A stretch of DNA of 64,000 nt from an uncultured Sphingorhabdus sp. (GTDB taxonomy: Bacteria > Pseudomonadota > Alphaproteobacteria > Sphingomonadales > Sphingomonadaceae): assembly GCA_947492905.1 (NCBI GenBank), contig CANLOL010000001.1, positions 1,280,578 through 1,344,577 on the forward strand, written 5' to 3'. The position numbers and the translations under genes are program-made. The notes beneath the pieces are model-generated. The model was not told the origin of the DNA, did not search any database, and saw only the letters and a list, made by a program, of their open reading frames with translations. Below are positions 26,828-35,270 of the stretch, in pieces (within the stretch, counting starts at the first letter, position 1; every line of letters begins with the position of its first letter).

Positions 26828-29800
26828 ACCAATTCGCCTTCCTCGAAGCTGAATTTGCCAAGGTCTATGAACTGGCTCGAAAGGCCGAAACATCGGCTCT
26901 GTCCGATCCACGCGGGAGCTGTTTTCATGCGCGCTTGGCTTTGGAAAGTGCGGTCAAATGGATGTATGCGAATGACCGCAATCTGCGCTCACCCTATGAT
27001 ACGGCTCTGTCCGCGCTGATCCATGAAGGCACATTCCGCGCACTGGTTGGCAATGCGCTGGTCACCAAGGCGCGGATCATTAAAGATTTGGGCAATGTGG
27101 CAGTCCATGAAACCCGCCCTGTGCCAGAGAAGGCTGCGACTGATAGCCTGAAGCAGCTCTTCGATTTCTGTTATTGGTTGGTGCGCACCTATGCGCGGGG
27201 TGCCAAGCCCGATCCTGCCGTGGCCTTCTCCATAACTGCGCTTCCTCGTGCAGTGCAAGTCGAAGCCTCCACCTTGGCCAAGCTTCAAGCGATGGCCAAA
27301 GAGCGCGAGGATACCGCCAAGGCTTTGGCCGATGAACAGGCCGCGCGGATCAAGAGCGAGGAAGACCGCGTCGCCCTCGATGCGCATATCAAAACACTTC
27401 AAGCCGAGATTGAGGCGATCAAGGCCAAGAATGCCAAGGTCGAGGATACGCATGATTATAGCGAGGCAGAGACCCGCGACATCTGGATCGATCGCCTACT
27501 GGCCGAGGCTGGCTGGCCGCTAGATCAGGAGCGTGACCGGGAATACCCAGTACAAGGTATGCCCAACCAGTCCAAGCAGGGCTTTGTCGACTATGTGCTG
27601 TGGGATGATGACGGCAAGCCGCTCGCCGTGATCGAGGCCAAGCGGACCAAGCGTGACGCGCGCGTAGGGCAACAGCAGGCCAAGCTTTATGCCGATTGCC
27701 TAGAGAAGCAGTTCGGTGTGCGCCCGCTGATCTTTTACACCAACGGCTATGAGCATTGGCTGTGGGATGATGCGGCCTATCCGCCGCGTCAGGTGCATGG
27801 TTTTCTTAACAAAGACGAGCTGGAGCTGTGGCGTCAGCGCAAGGCTGCGCGGCGGTCATTATCTACCACGAAAATTGATGAGGACATTGCAGGGCGCTAC
27901 TATCAAACCCGCGCTATTCGTAGGGTGGGCGAGGTTTTTGAGAAAGACAGGCAGCGCAAAGCCCTGTTGGTTATGGCGACTGGTTCGGGGAAAACCAGAA
28001 CGGTTATTGCACTGATTGATCAGATGATGCGCGCCAATTGGTGCAAGCGCGTGCTGTTTTTAGCGGACCGCGTGGCGCTGGTGAGACAGGCCCATAATGC
28101 CTTTAAAGCGCATATTCCCAACACGCCGAGCGCCAACCTGATTGAGCGACACGATAGCAATAATAATGATCACAATGGCGCGCGTGTTTGTGTTGCCACC
28201 TATCCCACGATGATGGGACTGATTGATGAAATGCAGAACGGTCAAAAGCGTTACGGGCCGGGACATTTTGATCTCATCGTTATCGATGAGGCGCACCGCT
28301 CTGTTTACCGGAAATACCGCTCGATTTTTGACTATTTCGACAGCATGCTTGTAGGCCTGACTGCAACGCCCCGCGATGAAATCGACCGTGACACATATTC
28401 ATTGTTCGAACTGGAGCGAGGCGTACCTACCGATAACTATGATCTCGAAAAGGCTGTAGATGATGGGTTCCTTGTGCCGCCGACGCCGATATCAGTGCCG
28501 ACGCGCTTCATGCGTGAGGGGATCAAATATGATCAGCTCTCCGACGTGGACAAGGAAAAGTGGGATCTGCTCGAATGGGAAGGGCAGTTGCCAAAGGGCG
28601 ATGTTGATCCGGCGGCGCTTAACAAATGGCTGTTCAATGAAGACACCGTCGACAAGGTTCTCGAGCATTTGATGGTGAACGGCCTTAAGGTTGCCGAGGG
28701 TGACCGTTTGGGTAAGACCATCATCTTTGCCAAGAACCACAAGCATGCTCAATTCATCGCGGATCGCTTTGATGCAAATTATCCGCACCTCAAAGGGTCA
28801 TTCGCTCGATTGATCGATTATTCTGTTGAATATCCGCAATCGTTGATAGATGACTTCTCTATACCCGAAAAGCCGCCACACATTGCCATTTCGGTAGACA
28901 TGCTCGATACAGGCATCGATGTGCCTGAGGTTCTCAACCTCGTTTTCTTCAAGGTTGTCCGCTCAAAAACAAAATTTTGGCAAATGATTGGTCGCGGTAC
29001 GCGCCTTAGCGAGGGCCTGTTCGGCCCAGGACGCGACAAGAGGGAATTCCTGATCTTCGACTATTGCCAGAATTTTGAATTCTTCAACCAGAACCCCAAC
29101 TTGAAAGATGGGAAGCCAACGGCTTCATTGACCGAAAAATTGTTTGCATCGAGGGTCGAGCTCATCGGGCATATAGGAGCGATGTCGAAGGAAGAACGGG
29201 GCGAAGCCCTGGCCAACCTCGACGGTGATACCCGCAAGCGCCTGTTCGAAGAGGTCAATGGGATGAGCCTTGACAATTTCCTTGTCCGCGCGAAACGCCA
29301 ACAGGTCGAAAGCTTTCAGGATCGCGCAAGCTGGAACGACATCGGTCTTGACGAGAGAGAGACGCTGATCAACGAAATTGCCGGTCTGCCATCAGCTTTT
29401 GAAGACACAGATATTGCTGCCAAGCAATTCGACTACATCGTTTTAAGGGGCCAGCTGGCCTTGCTTCAGAACGATGTGTCCTTTGCCCAATGTCAGGAGA
29501 AGATCATCGCGCTTGCCTCCAAGCTCGAAGAGCTCGGTAACGTCCCAATGGTTGCCGCTCAGATGGCGCTGCTTCTTGAAGTCCAGACACAAGAATATTG
29601 GACTGAAATTGACGTCTGGACGCTGGAGCAAATGCGCCGCCGCCTTCGTTCGCTCATGAAGCTCATCGAGGGCGATGAAGCTGTCATCATTTACACGGAT
29701 TTCGAGGATGAGCTCGGGGACGCTACGCGCATCGAGTTGCCCGATGCGGGCGTTGGAACTGATAAGGCGCGGTTCCAAATGAAGGTCCGCCACTTCCTTA

Positions 29801-30228
29801 ACGCTCATGCCGATCACATCACGATCCAGAAACTGCATCGCAACGAGCAGCTGACCCCGCAAGATATAGCGGAGCTTGAACGCATACTGCGAGAAGAGAC
29901 CGAAGCCAGCGACGACGATATCGCTGCGATCACGAGCGAGGGCGGGTTGGGTCTGTTTATTCGTTCGCTAATCGGCCTTGATCGCGATGCCGCGAAAGAC
30001 GCTTTTGCGGAGATGCTTGCAGGCCAGAACTTAACCGCAAACCAGATTGAGTTTATCAATCTTGTGACCGATTATCTGACTGAGCGTGGCGCGATGGACC
30101 CACGCCGACTGTACGAAAGCCCATTTACCGATCTTGATGATCAAGGAATCAGCGGCTTGTTCCCACAAACGGAAGTGCAGCGGATAGTCCAAGTTCTAAA
30201 AGAAGTTAGTGGGAGGGCCGCTGCGTGA
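26824..30228 (+). CDS. hsdR: Type I restriction-modification system, restriction/translocase subunit (EcoEI-type)
   Basis: ATP-driven DNA translocase and endonuclease of 1134 residues. Domains in order: an N-terminal DUF4145 HEPN-like domain (about 5-130, with IIKDLGNVAVHETRP), a coiled coil (about 150-210), an HSDR_N nuclease core (about 215-330, with GFVDYVLWDDDGKPLAVIEA and KRTKRD, the D...ExK site), SF2 helicase motif I MATGSGKTRTV, motif II DEAH, motif III GLTATPRDE, motif V DMLDTGIDVPEV, motif VI QMIGRGTR, and an EcoEI_R_C-type C-terminus. The frame is intact and all catalytic motifs are present, so the restriction system looks functional. Confidence 0.96.
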   Translation: MNQFAFLEAEFAKVYELARKAETSALSDPRGSCFHARLALESAVKWMYANDRNLRSPYDTALSALIHEGTFRALVGNALVTKARIIKDLGNVAVHETRPVPEKAATDSLKQLFDFCYWLVRTYARGAKPDPAVAFSITALPRAVQVEASTLAKLQAMAKEREDTAKALADEQAARIKSEEDRVALDAHIKTLQAEIEAIKAKNAKVEDTHDYSEAETRDIWIDRLLAEAGWPLDQERDREYPVQGMPNQSKQGFVDYVLWDDDGKPLAVIEAKRTKRDARVGQQQAKLYADCLEKQFGVRPLIFYTNGYEHWLWDDAAYPPRQVHGFLNKDELELWRQRKAARRSLSTTKIDEDIAGRYYQTRAIRRVGEVFEKDRQRKALLVMATGSGKTRTVIALIDQMMRANWCKRVLFLADRVALVRQAHNAFKAHIPNTPSANLIERHDSNNNDHNGARVCVATYPTMMGLIDEMQNGQKRYGPGHFDLIVIDEAHRSVYRKYRSIFDYFDSMLVGLTATPRDEIDRDTYSLFELERGVPTDNYDLEKAVDDGFLVPPTPISVPTRFMREGIKYDQLSDVDKEKWDLLEWEGQLPKGDVDPAALNKWLFNEDTVDKVLEHLMVNGLKVAEGDRLGKTIIFAKNHKHAQFIADRFDANYPHLKGSFARLIDYSVEYPQSLIDDFSIPEKPPHIAISVDMLDTGIDVPEVLNLVFFKVVRSKTKFWQMIGRGTRLSEGLFGPGRDKREFLIFDYCQNFEFFNQNPNLKDGKPTASLTEKLFASRVELIGHIGAMSKEERGEALANLDGDTRKRLFEEVNGMSLDNFLVRAKRQQVESFQDRASWNDIGLDERETLINEIAGLPSAFEDTDIAAKQFDYIVLRGQLALLQNDVSFAQCQEKIIALASKLEELGNVPMVAAQMALLLEVQTQEYWTEIDVWTLEQMRRRLRSLMKLIEGDEAVIIYTDFEDELGDATRIELPDAGVGTDKARFQMKVRHFLNAHADHITIQKLHRNEQLTPQDIAELERILREETEASDDDIAAITSEGGLGLFIRSLIGLDRDAAKDAFAEMLAGQNLTANQIEFINLVTDYLTERGAMDPRRLYESPFTDLDDQGISGLFPQTEVQRIVQVLKEVSGRAAA

Positions 30229-30729
30229 GTTTTGCATATTGGCGAAAATGCGACTTTCAGCTTCTTGGAGCTCGTTGATTTAACCAATATAGAAGCTGTG
30301 GCGACGGCCATACCTAAACCAGACATTTCACTTTACTATTGCGATGATAATCGCAAAATCGCTTTCGAGAAGGCTTCTGAAGGGCAACGTGCTGCCGCAC
30401 TACTATTTATGCTTCTCTAGCAGCCAGGTGGCCCCTTAATAGTGGATCAGCCCCAGGGCGATCTGGATAACAAAATCTTATCTGAGCTCGCAGAAAAACT
30501 GCACACTGCGAAGCAGCGTCGTCAAATATTTTTCGCCAGCCATAATGCAAATATCGTCGTGAACGGCTCTTCGGAGCTGGTCCTTGGTATGGATGTGACT
30601 TCTGACGTGAGACGTGTAATAGCTTGCTCCGGAGCCATCGACATTAAGGAAGTTTGCCAAAAAATTAAGGAGACAATGGAAGGCGGTGAAAAAGCATTCC
30701 GAGACCGAAAAGACAAATATGGCTATTAA
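30229..30729 (+). pseudogene. Remnant of a TrlF-like AAA ATPase (C-terminal end only, in-frame amber)
   Basis: One reading frame runs from the hsdR stop codon to TAA at 30729. It contains IAFEKASEGQRAAALLFMLL, then a TAG at 30418-30420, then QPGGPLIVDQPQGDLDNKIL and IFFASHNANIVVNGSSELVL. This is the ABC signature, Walker B and H-loop end of a large SMC-like ATPase of the TrlF type that often accompanies type I RM genes. The first ~80% of the gene, including Walker A, is absent, and the stop sits between signature and Walker B. It is therefore a decayed accessory gene, deleted at its junction with hsdR. Confidence 0.8.
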
Positions 30730-30910
30730 ACTCGAGGATATGAGATTATTAGAGTTTAATCTTATTTTGCTATTCCCTGTCAGATAATCCGCCATAATGG
30801 CTCAGCTATTTGCGTGATAAATGATTTAATAGCACAACTCTTGTCGCAACATTGCCTAGCTTTTATAACTCATGTACTTTCAGCACTTACGTACTAAGTG
30901 AATGAAATCA

Positions 30911-31432
30911 TTAGTCTTTAATTGTTGTTTTATCTCTGAATCCTGGCTCAAAGTAATTGGGTTTATCCATATTCTCTTTCCTCACTCTTTCTGGCCCAGA
31001 TTGGAGTAAGAAACCGCATAAATATTTTGCGGGCACATTATGTTTATTTGCATAATTTAAGTTCATGGTCCATTTGGATGTCAGCTGACGATATAGTGAT
31101 AAATTGCCTGGAAGGCTATTAAATAGAGCGCGAAAGTTATCGTCTTGCTTATCAGGCCGGGTCATTGAACCTGGGCGAACCTTCGCAACAAAAGCTTGTG
31201 AATCCCAGTTTTTCCTTTTTTTATAAATTTCTCTTCCAAGCCAATAAATCTCTCTTTGTAGAAAGTTGTGGTGATTTTCATTCACTGTGGATTGTATGTT
31301 TTCTCTGGCAGAGCTTAGACGTAGTTTATATTCCTCTGCTATTCTTTTAAGCTGGCTTTTAATAAGTTTGTTTTTGACTTTCCCGTCAACGCACAGCTGA
31401 TTGCGAGAGTATTTATTTATTTTCATACTCAT
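30911..31432 (-). CDS. Hypothetical protein, 173 aa
   Basis: Family not recognised. It is very basic in its N-terminal half, helical, with no membrane segment; YWLGREIYKKRKNWDSQAFV and LPGNLSLYRQLTSKWTMNLN are the most structured-looking parts. The ATG at 31432 is chosen because GGAG lies 6 bp before it; a TTG at 31444 would add four residues. Its upstream region is the palindromic AT-rich segment at 31489-31571, which it shares divergently with the AlpA-like gene. It may be a replication or mobilisation accessory, but nothing in the sequence proves this. Confidence 0.55.
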   Translation of the reverse strand: MSMKINKYSRNQLCVDGKVKNKLIKSQLKRIAEEYKLRLSSARENIQSTVNENHHNFLQREIYWLGREIYKKRKNWDSQAFVAKVRPGSMTRPDKQDDNFRALFNSLPGNLSLYRQLTSKWTMNLNYANKHNVPAKYLCGFLLQSGPERVRKENMDKPNYFEPGFRDKTTIKD

Positions 31433-31488
31433 GAAAAGCTCCAAATTCTGTTTAAGAATATATTATATAATGTCAATGCTTTGCATAT

Positions 31489-31571
31489 ACACTTATTGTC
31501 ATCGATATACAATGACATAATAATCACACTTATTGTCATTGTATATCGATGACAATAAGTGTGATTATTAT
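31489..31571. repeat. Overlapping perfect palindromes with iterated ACACTTATTGTCAT: candidate replication origin or oriT
   Basis: Stem A: 31489-31517 is the exact reverse complement of 31534-31562 (29 bp, 16-nt loop). Stem B: 31517-31539 is the exact reverse complement of 31549-31571 (23 bp, 9-nt loop). The stems share sequence and are mutually exclusive. The unit ACACTTATTGTCAT occurs twice directly (31489, 31526) and once inverted (31549-31562). A very AT-rich run (TTAATTAATTTATTATTATT) follows. Downstream are an AlpA-like HTH gene and an HUH-motif protein gene, as expected at a Rep-controlled origin. Function is inferred. Confidence 0.7.
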
Positions 31572-31723
31572 TAATTAATTTATTATTATTAATCAGCGGC
31601 ATACAAAATTATAAATGAAAACTGAACAAATTTCGACTGTACGATAAGAGTGGAAATGCAGAGTTGTAAATAATGGTCCGGTGAACAAATTTCTGTTTAC
31701 TGAAATTTATAAGGATCGTTTTT

Positions 31724-31906
31724 ATGAAACCCCAATTAATTTCCATCGGACAATTGTGCACACAATTAGGTATTGGACGTACGAAAGCCTACGAACTATT
31801 AGCAGACAAGAAAATCTCATCCATGAAAATAGGTTCGCGAAAGTTAGTAGTATATAAAAGTGTTATAGATTTTGTTGAACAAACAATCATCGAAGGAGAT
31901 CGGTGA
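31724..31906 (+). CDS. AlpA/excisionase-like helix-turn-helix protein
   Basis: 60-residue MerR-like winged-helix DNA-binding protein of the excisionase/AlpA (HTH_17) type: LISIGQLCTQLGIGRTKAYE, then LLADKKISSMKIGSRKLVVY, and a short C-terminal helix. Such proteins direct integrase towards excision or activate element promoters. AAGGA lies 8 bp before the ATG. The stop overlaps the ATG of the HUH-motif gene by one base (TGATG), so the two are coupled. Its location far from the integrase and beside the palindromes suggests it controls replication or excision of the island. Confidence 0.85.
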   Translation: MKPQLISIGQLCTQLGIGRTKAYELLADKKISSMKIGSRKLVVYKSVIDFVEQTIIEGDR

Positions 31907-32784
31907 TGGGACGTCCAAATATAGAGTCGTTAAAGAGACCAAAAAAGAAATCGGATATCACTCGACATAATCCTCACACCAACAAAAATAAGCGATTTGA
32001 AACTAAGGAGGAGTGCCAGAAAGAAGATAAACTTCGTATAAAGATGAATAGTAAGCTTGAAATAGATAATGATCAGATGAACATGAGTATAAGCAAAAAA
32101 CAAGTTAAGTTGTTGAATAAAAAAATTAAAAAAAGCAAAACTCCGGCTTCTAGAGTTTATATGAGAAAATGGCGGAGGAATCTAATAAACTCAATAAATA
32201 GTTTACCAATTCCAGAAGAGGATTCTCTAATATTTTTCACATTAATACCTAGAGGATTTAGCTTTAGAGGAGGTAGATTAAGCGAGGCTAATCCAGCTAA
32301 ATTAATGGAGAGAATTAGACTAATGTTCATGCGTAATGGCTCTTCAGATACTGAGGGTTGGATGTTCTGCTACTTGCATGGTGAGTATGAACGGATGAGC
32401 AATCAGTATGTGCTTCACGTTCATGGGGTTGCTACATCTGATTACAGGGAGGTGTTTAAAAGTATGCGATCATCGTGTCGTGTTTTGCAATCTAATACCA
32501 ATGGAGATGAACCTGAGGTACGTAAGAGAATTCAGATCAGTAAAAAACCAATTGATAATAAGTTTAAGGTTATTTCATATTGCACCCAGAGTTACTGGCC
32601 TATGAGGAATATATTTGATAATAAGAAAAGAAAGAGAGAGCGCACCAAGCATAGGATTATCAACCCTTATCATACAGAATATCTTTTATGGCTAAGCAAA
32701 ACAAATATAAAAGATATGGAATTACGTATTGGGCTTGTTGTTAATAAAAATGGCAAACTTATACACCATATCAAGCGTACATGA
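31906..32784 (+). CDS. Putative Rep protein with HUH-like motif
   Basis: 292 residues, strongly basic. The first ~85 residues are Lys/Asn-rich and probably unstructured. In the core, YVLHVHGVATSDYREVF provides H-x-H (His171, His173) as in HUH endonucleases, preceded by two predicted strands (SLIFFTLIPRGF, GWMFCYLHGEYE). YCTQSYWP gives Tyr225 and Tyr230 as possible nucleophiles. This order, strand then HUH then Tyr, matches rolling-circle initiators and relaxases, but similarity to a named family was not recognised. ATG at 31906 has GGAG 7 bp upstream. The palindromic repeats 340 bp upstream are the natural substrate candidate. Confidence 0.6.
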   Translation: MGRPNIESLKRPKKKSDITRHNPHTNKNKRFETKEECQKEDKLRIKMNSKLEIDNDQMNMSISKKQVKLLNKKIKKSKTPASRVYMRKWRRNLINSINSLPIPEEDSLIFFTLIPRGFSFRGGRLSEANPAKLMERIRLMFMRNGSSDTEGWMFCYLHGEYERMSNQYVLHVHGVATSDYREVFKSMRSSCRVLQSNTNGDEPEVRKRIQISKKPIDNKFKVISYCTQSYWPMRNIFDNKKRKRERTKHRIINPYHTEYLLWLSKTNIKDMELRIGLVVNKNGKLIHHIKRT

Positions 32785-32942
32785 ATAATACTAAATTCCC
32801 TAAATGATATAAAATTAAATCTATAATATATAACGATAATATTATATTTGAATAATAATTAATAGCTCTATAACTGTTAACACTAGTTAAATTATTTTGC
32901 AGGTATTTTTTGAGTGCTGTTTTTAAAAATTACTCATTAGAA

Positions 32943-33533
32943 TTACCGCGAATGAATAATATTATCAGCGCAGGCTCGCCATAGAATTAAGTCAACCGTA
33001 GCGGCACGGTAACTTGTTACCTTGGCGAGCCTGTCACATAGCTCTTGTGCATCTAAACCTTCCTTTTCTGCCAATCGGTTTAGGTGCACATCGGGTTTGG
33101 CAACATCAGCGCCTAAGTTTTTGGCTAAATGAAATTTTGTTATCGGTCCGATCCAGGGTAAGGAGGCACAAAACTCGATTAAATCATTAGTTTGGTGATA
33201 TTGGCTTAGCAATTGCTTTCGTTCTTTCCATATCAGATCAATTGCTCTTGATTTGCCGGGATGTCCGAACACTGTTGTTACTGACTGGCCATTATTTAGC
33301 GCAAGTATACATTTTTCAAATATAGGCACTGCAATGCGATTACTCATCCCTGAATTACATATCACATAGATCGCTTCACCAGCAAATTCTTTAGCTGTTC
33401 TAGGAGGAGTAATGTTTTCGGACCATTCAATTGCCGCTTTGTAACCAGCCTTCCTTACGGCTTTGTCTATTTTCTTAAATTGTTGTTTCGTTATTGGAAA
33501 TTTTAACTCGATTAAAGGTGGTTTCCTAGCCAT
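32943..33533 (-). CDS. HhH-GPD-like DNA glycosylase fold protein
   Basis: 196 residues. The C-terminal part, LPWIGPITKFHLAKNLGADV followed by AKPDVHLNRLAEKEG, is the helix-hairpin-helix plus Pro/Asp loop of the HhH-GPD base-excision glycosylase superfamily (KPDVHL is seen in EndoIII/AlkA-like enzymes). The Asp in PDVHL sits where the catalytic Asp is expected. No Fe-S cysteines follow. A glycosylase could repair or attack modified phage DNA; no substrate can be named. The ATG at 33533 overlaps the stop of the DUF3768 gene by one base, so the two form a coupled pair. The 158 bp upstream of its stop (32785-32942) contain nothing recognised. Confidence 0.65.
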   Translation of the reverse strand: MARKPPLIELKFPITKQQFKKIDKAVRKAGYKAAIEWSENITPPRTAKEFAGEAIYVICNSGMSNRIAVPIFEKCILALNNGQSVTTVFGHPGKSRAIDLIWKERKQLLSQYHQTNDLIEFCASLPWIGPITKFHLAKNLGADVAKPDVHLNRLAEKEGLDAQELCDRLAKVTSYRAATVDLILWRACADNIIHSR

Positions 33534-33886
33534 CAATATTCAGCCGCTAGCATGATAGTTAAATATCTGATCGTTACATCAGGATCGCTAGGATCGGGGG
33601 AGGCGTATTGTTGATTGTTGTTATAATAATCAATCTTCCAAAAAATATTTTGACCTTGTATATTTATTACACCAAAATCATGTTCCTTATGTGGATCATT
33701 ATCATCTGTAAAATCATCAAACTCTGCAACGGCTTTTATGATATTTAAATAAGTGGGATGCCCTAGAGCAACTATTCCATCTGTAATGCAAAAATATCCT
33801 CCCACTCTATATTTCCTGAATTGATCATTTAAATCTCTAATTCGTTGCTTGTACTCGGCGCAGCACTCCTTTTCATGAGTATTCAT
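33533..33886 (-). CDS. DUF3768 family protein
   Basis: 117 residues matching the DUF3768 pattern common on alphaproteobacterial plasmids and islands: LNDQFRKYRVGGYFCITDGI near the N-terminus, EFDDFTDDNDPHKEHDFGVI in the middle and WKIDYYNNNQQYASPDPSDP followed by IRYLTIMLAAEY at the end. Function unknown. It is translationally coupled to the glycosylase-like gene (TGATG overlap), so the two may act together. Confidence 0.85.
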   Translation of the reverse strand: MNTHEKECCAEYKQRIRDLNDQFRKYRVGGYFCITDGIVALGHPTYLNIIKAVAEFDDFTDDNDPHKEHDFGVINIQGQNIFWKIDYYNNNQQYASPDPSDPDVTIRYLTIMLAAEY

Positions 33887-33933
33887 GTTCAGTATCTCCT
33901 TTTATTATTTGCTGTGTGCAGGGTGAGCGTAAC

Positions 33934-34515
33934 TCAGATTAAGCTAATAAGTTTGCGCTGCGCATCCCGGTCGCCTTCTATATATCGCTCAGTAGTAGTT
34001 AAGGCGCGGTGACCAGCAAGTTCTTGCACATCCCGCAGTGATCCACCTGTTTTGCTTATAATTCTTGCAGATTGTGTTATAAATGTGCGCCGCCCTGAAT
34101 GCGATGAGCAACCACGTAGTTCCAAACTGGCATAAGCGTCGTGGAACCAATTAACGATACTTCTAGGAGTCATGTGTCCGCCACGTTCCGACAATATCGT
34201 TGGGCCTTCTTGTGGACGTCCTATAGTTAGATGATAGTCAGCTAGAGCCTTAAGAAGGTCTGCATGCATTGGAATATGTCTACCGCTTCCATATTTGGCT
34301 ATGTGTTTACTGATCTGTATATGGTCCGCTATATGTCCATCTGTTTTTAAAAGCATTTGCCATGTGAGTCCGGCAATTTCACAAGCCCTAAGACCTGCTT
34401 TGAAGCTGAGTAATATAATAACTGTATTTCGTTGCTGATGTCTATGGTTTTTGGTGTGTGATAATAACCGGCACACATCTGTTGCCTCCAGCACCCTCGC
34501 AGGTTGCCTGTCCAT
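33934..34515 (-). CDS. Short tyrosine recombinase (catalytic domain only)
   Basis: 193-residue phage-integrase-family protein. Catalytic residues seen: Arg in KAGLRACEIAGLTW, Lys near ISKHIAKYGSGRHIPM, HSGRR (H-x-x-R), the late His in ELAGHRALTTT and Tyr in TERYIEGD. There is no arm-binding or core-binding N-terminal domain, and the protein begins almost directly at the catalytic fold. It may be a resolvase-like enzyme or a truncated survivor of another element. ATG at 34515 is chosen because GGAG lies 6 bp upstream; an upstream ATG at 34527 overlaps that site. DUF3768 starts 47 bp downstream. Confidence 0.85.
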   Translation of the reverse strand: MDRQPARVLEATDVCRLLSHTKNHRHQQRNTVIILLSFKAGLRACEIAGLTWQMLLKTDGHIADHIQISKHIAKYGSGRHIPMHADLLKALADYHLTIGRPQEGPTILSERGGHMTPRSIVNWFHDAYASLELRGCSSHSGRRTFITQSARIISKTGGSLRDVQELAGHRALTTTERYIEGDRDAQRKLISLI

Positions 34516-34659
34516 AATATTCTCCATTTCATATGTTTAGTTTAGCGTTGCTGTTGCAGCCGCTAATGCATAATAGCAAAAATCAATAAATTGATAAAGA
34601 AAAATGAATTATAACAATAATTTAAGAAGATTATGTGTTAGCAAAGCAGTTTTGGATTA

Positions 34660-34711
34660 GGGCGTATTGACTCAATGAATTGGACATATAAAATATATAA
34701 TCCAATACCCC
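34660..34711. repeat. Compound palindrome upstream of the short recombinase gene
   Basis: Outer arms GGGCGTATTG and CAATACCCC and inner arms ATTGGA (34679-34684) and TCCAAT (34701-34706), with ATATA/TATAT inside, form nested imperfect dyads. They lie in the 208-bp gap between the recombinase start and the stop of the zinc-ribbon gene. They could be the recombinase's target, an operator or a terminator. Confidence 0.4.
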
Positions 34712-34735
34712 ATTTTATCAAAACTTAGCCTTATA

Positions 34736-35179
34736 TTATGCTTCATCTTCTGCATTTGTTGTATGATTATCTTTTGGAGTGAACACAGTTGAGCACTTTA
34801 AGCAGATAAATTTTGCATCCCATGATGCATATTGCTTTGGGTATGATTTTAGGTTGTTCAATAATGACAATGCCGAAACAGCAATGCCAATATATACACC
34901 AACCTCTATTGCTATTGAACCAAAAAATATTGTGGCAATCAAGGATAACATCATGATAGCAAAAAAGCCGCCTATCACAGGCATCTTCTCTGGTTCTGCG
35001 TATTGCTTTGCAAGTTTACTTGTTGATGTGCCTTTTGATGCTGCAACACCTAATCCTAAGCCGCTACCTGCAAAACCCAAGCCTGCGGTTTGAGATTTAT
35101 TATCCATCGTTCCGTTGTTGACTATGAGGGAGAGTTTTTGTGTATTTTCACTGTGGCAGTTTGAGCAATCTAAGTTCAT
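34736..35179 (-). CDS. Zinc-ribbon protein with a membrane hairpin, 147 aa
   Basis: Two half zinc ribbons, CSNCHSENT at residues 5-8 and CLKCSTVFTP near the C-terminus, flank a Gly-rich segment (GLGFAGSGLGLGVAASKGTS) and two membrane helices (about 70-108). The four cysteines could form one composite zinc site at the cytoplasmic face. Family unnamed. It is divergent from the XRE regulator gene, and the perfect operator at 35201-35221 lies between them, so it is probably under that regulator's control. Confidence 0.6.
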   Translation of the reverse strand: MNLDCSNCHSENTQKLSLIVNNGTMDNKSQTAGLGFAGSGLGLGVAASKGTSTSKLAKQYAEPEKMPVIGGFFAIMMLSLIATIFFGSIAIEVGVYIGIAVSALSLLNNLKSYPKQYASWDAKFICLKCSTVFTPKDNHTTNAEDEA

Positions 35180-35200
35180 TTTAATGTCCTATCATTAATA

Positions 35201-35221
35201 ATTATCCCAAATTGGGATAAT
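35201..35221. promoter_or_regulatory. Perfect palindromic operator between XRE regulator and zinc-ribbon gene
   Basis: ATTATCCCAA, central A, TTGGGATAAT: perfect 10-bp arms. A spaced CCCAA...TTGGG pair further towards the regulator start (about 35242-35265) may be a second, weaker site. The position in the divergent 91-bp region supports autoregulation by the XRE protein. Confidence 0.7.
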
Positions 35222-35270
35222 CCTTATTTACGATTAGAGAAACCCAATATCAAGAAAATTTGGGAACAAA

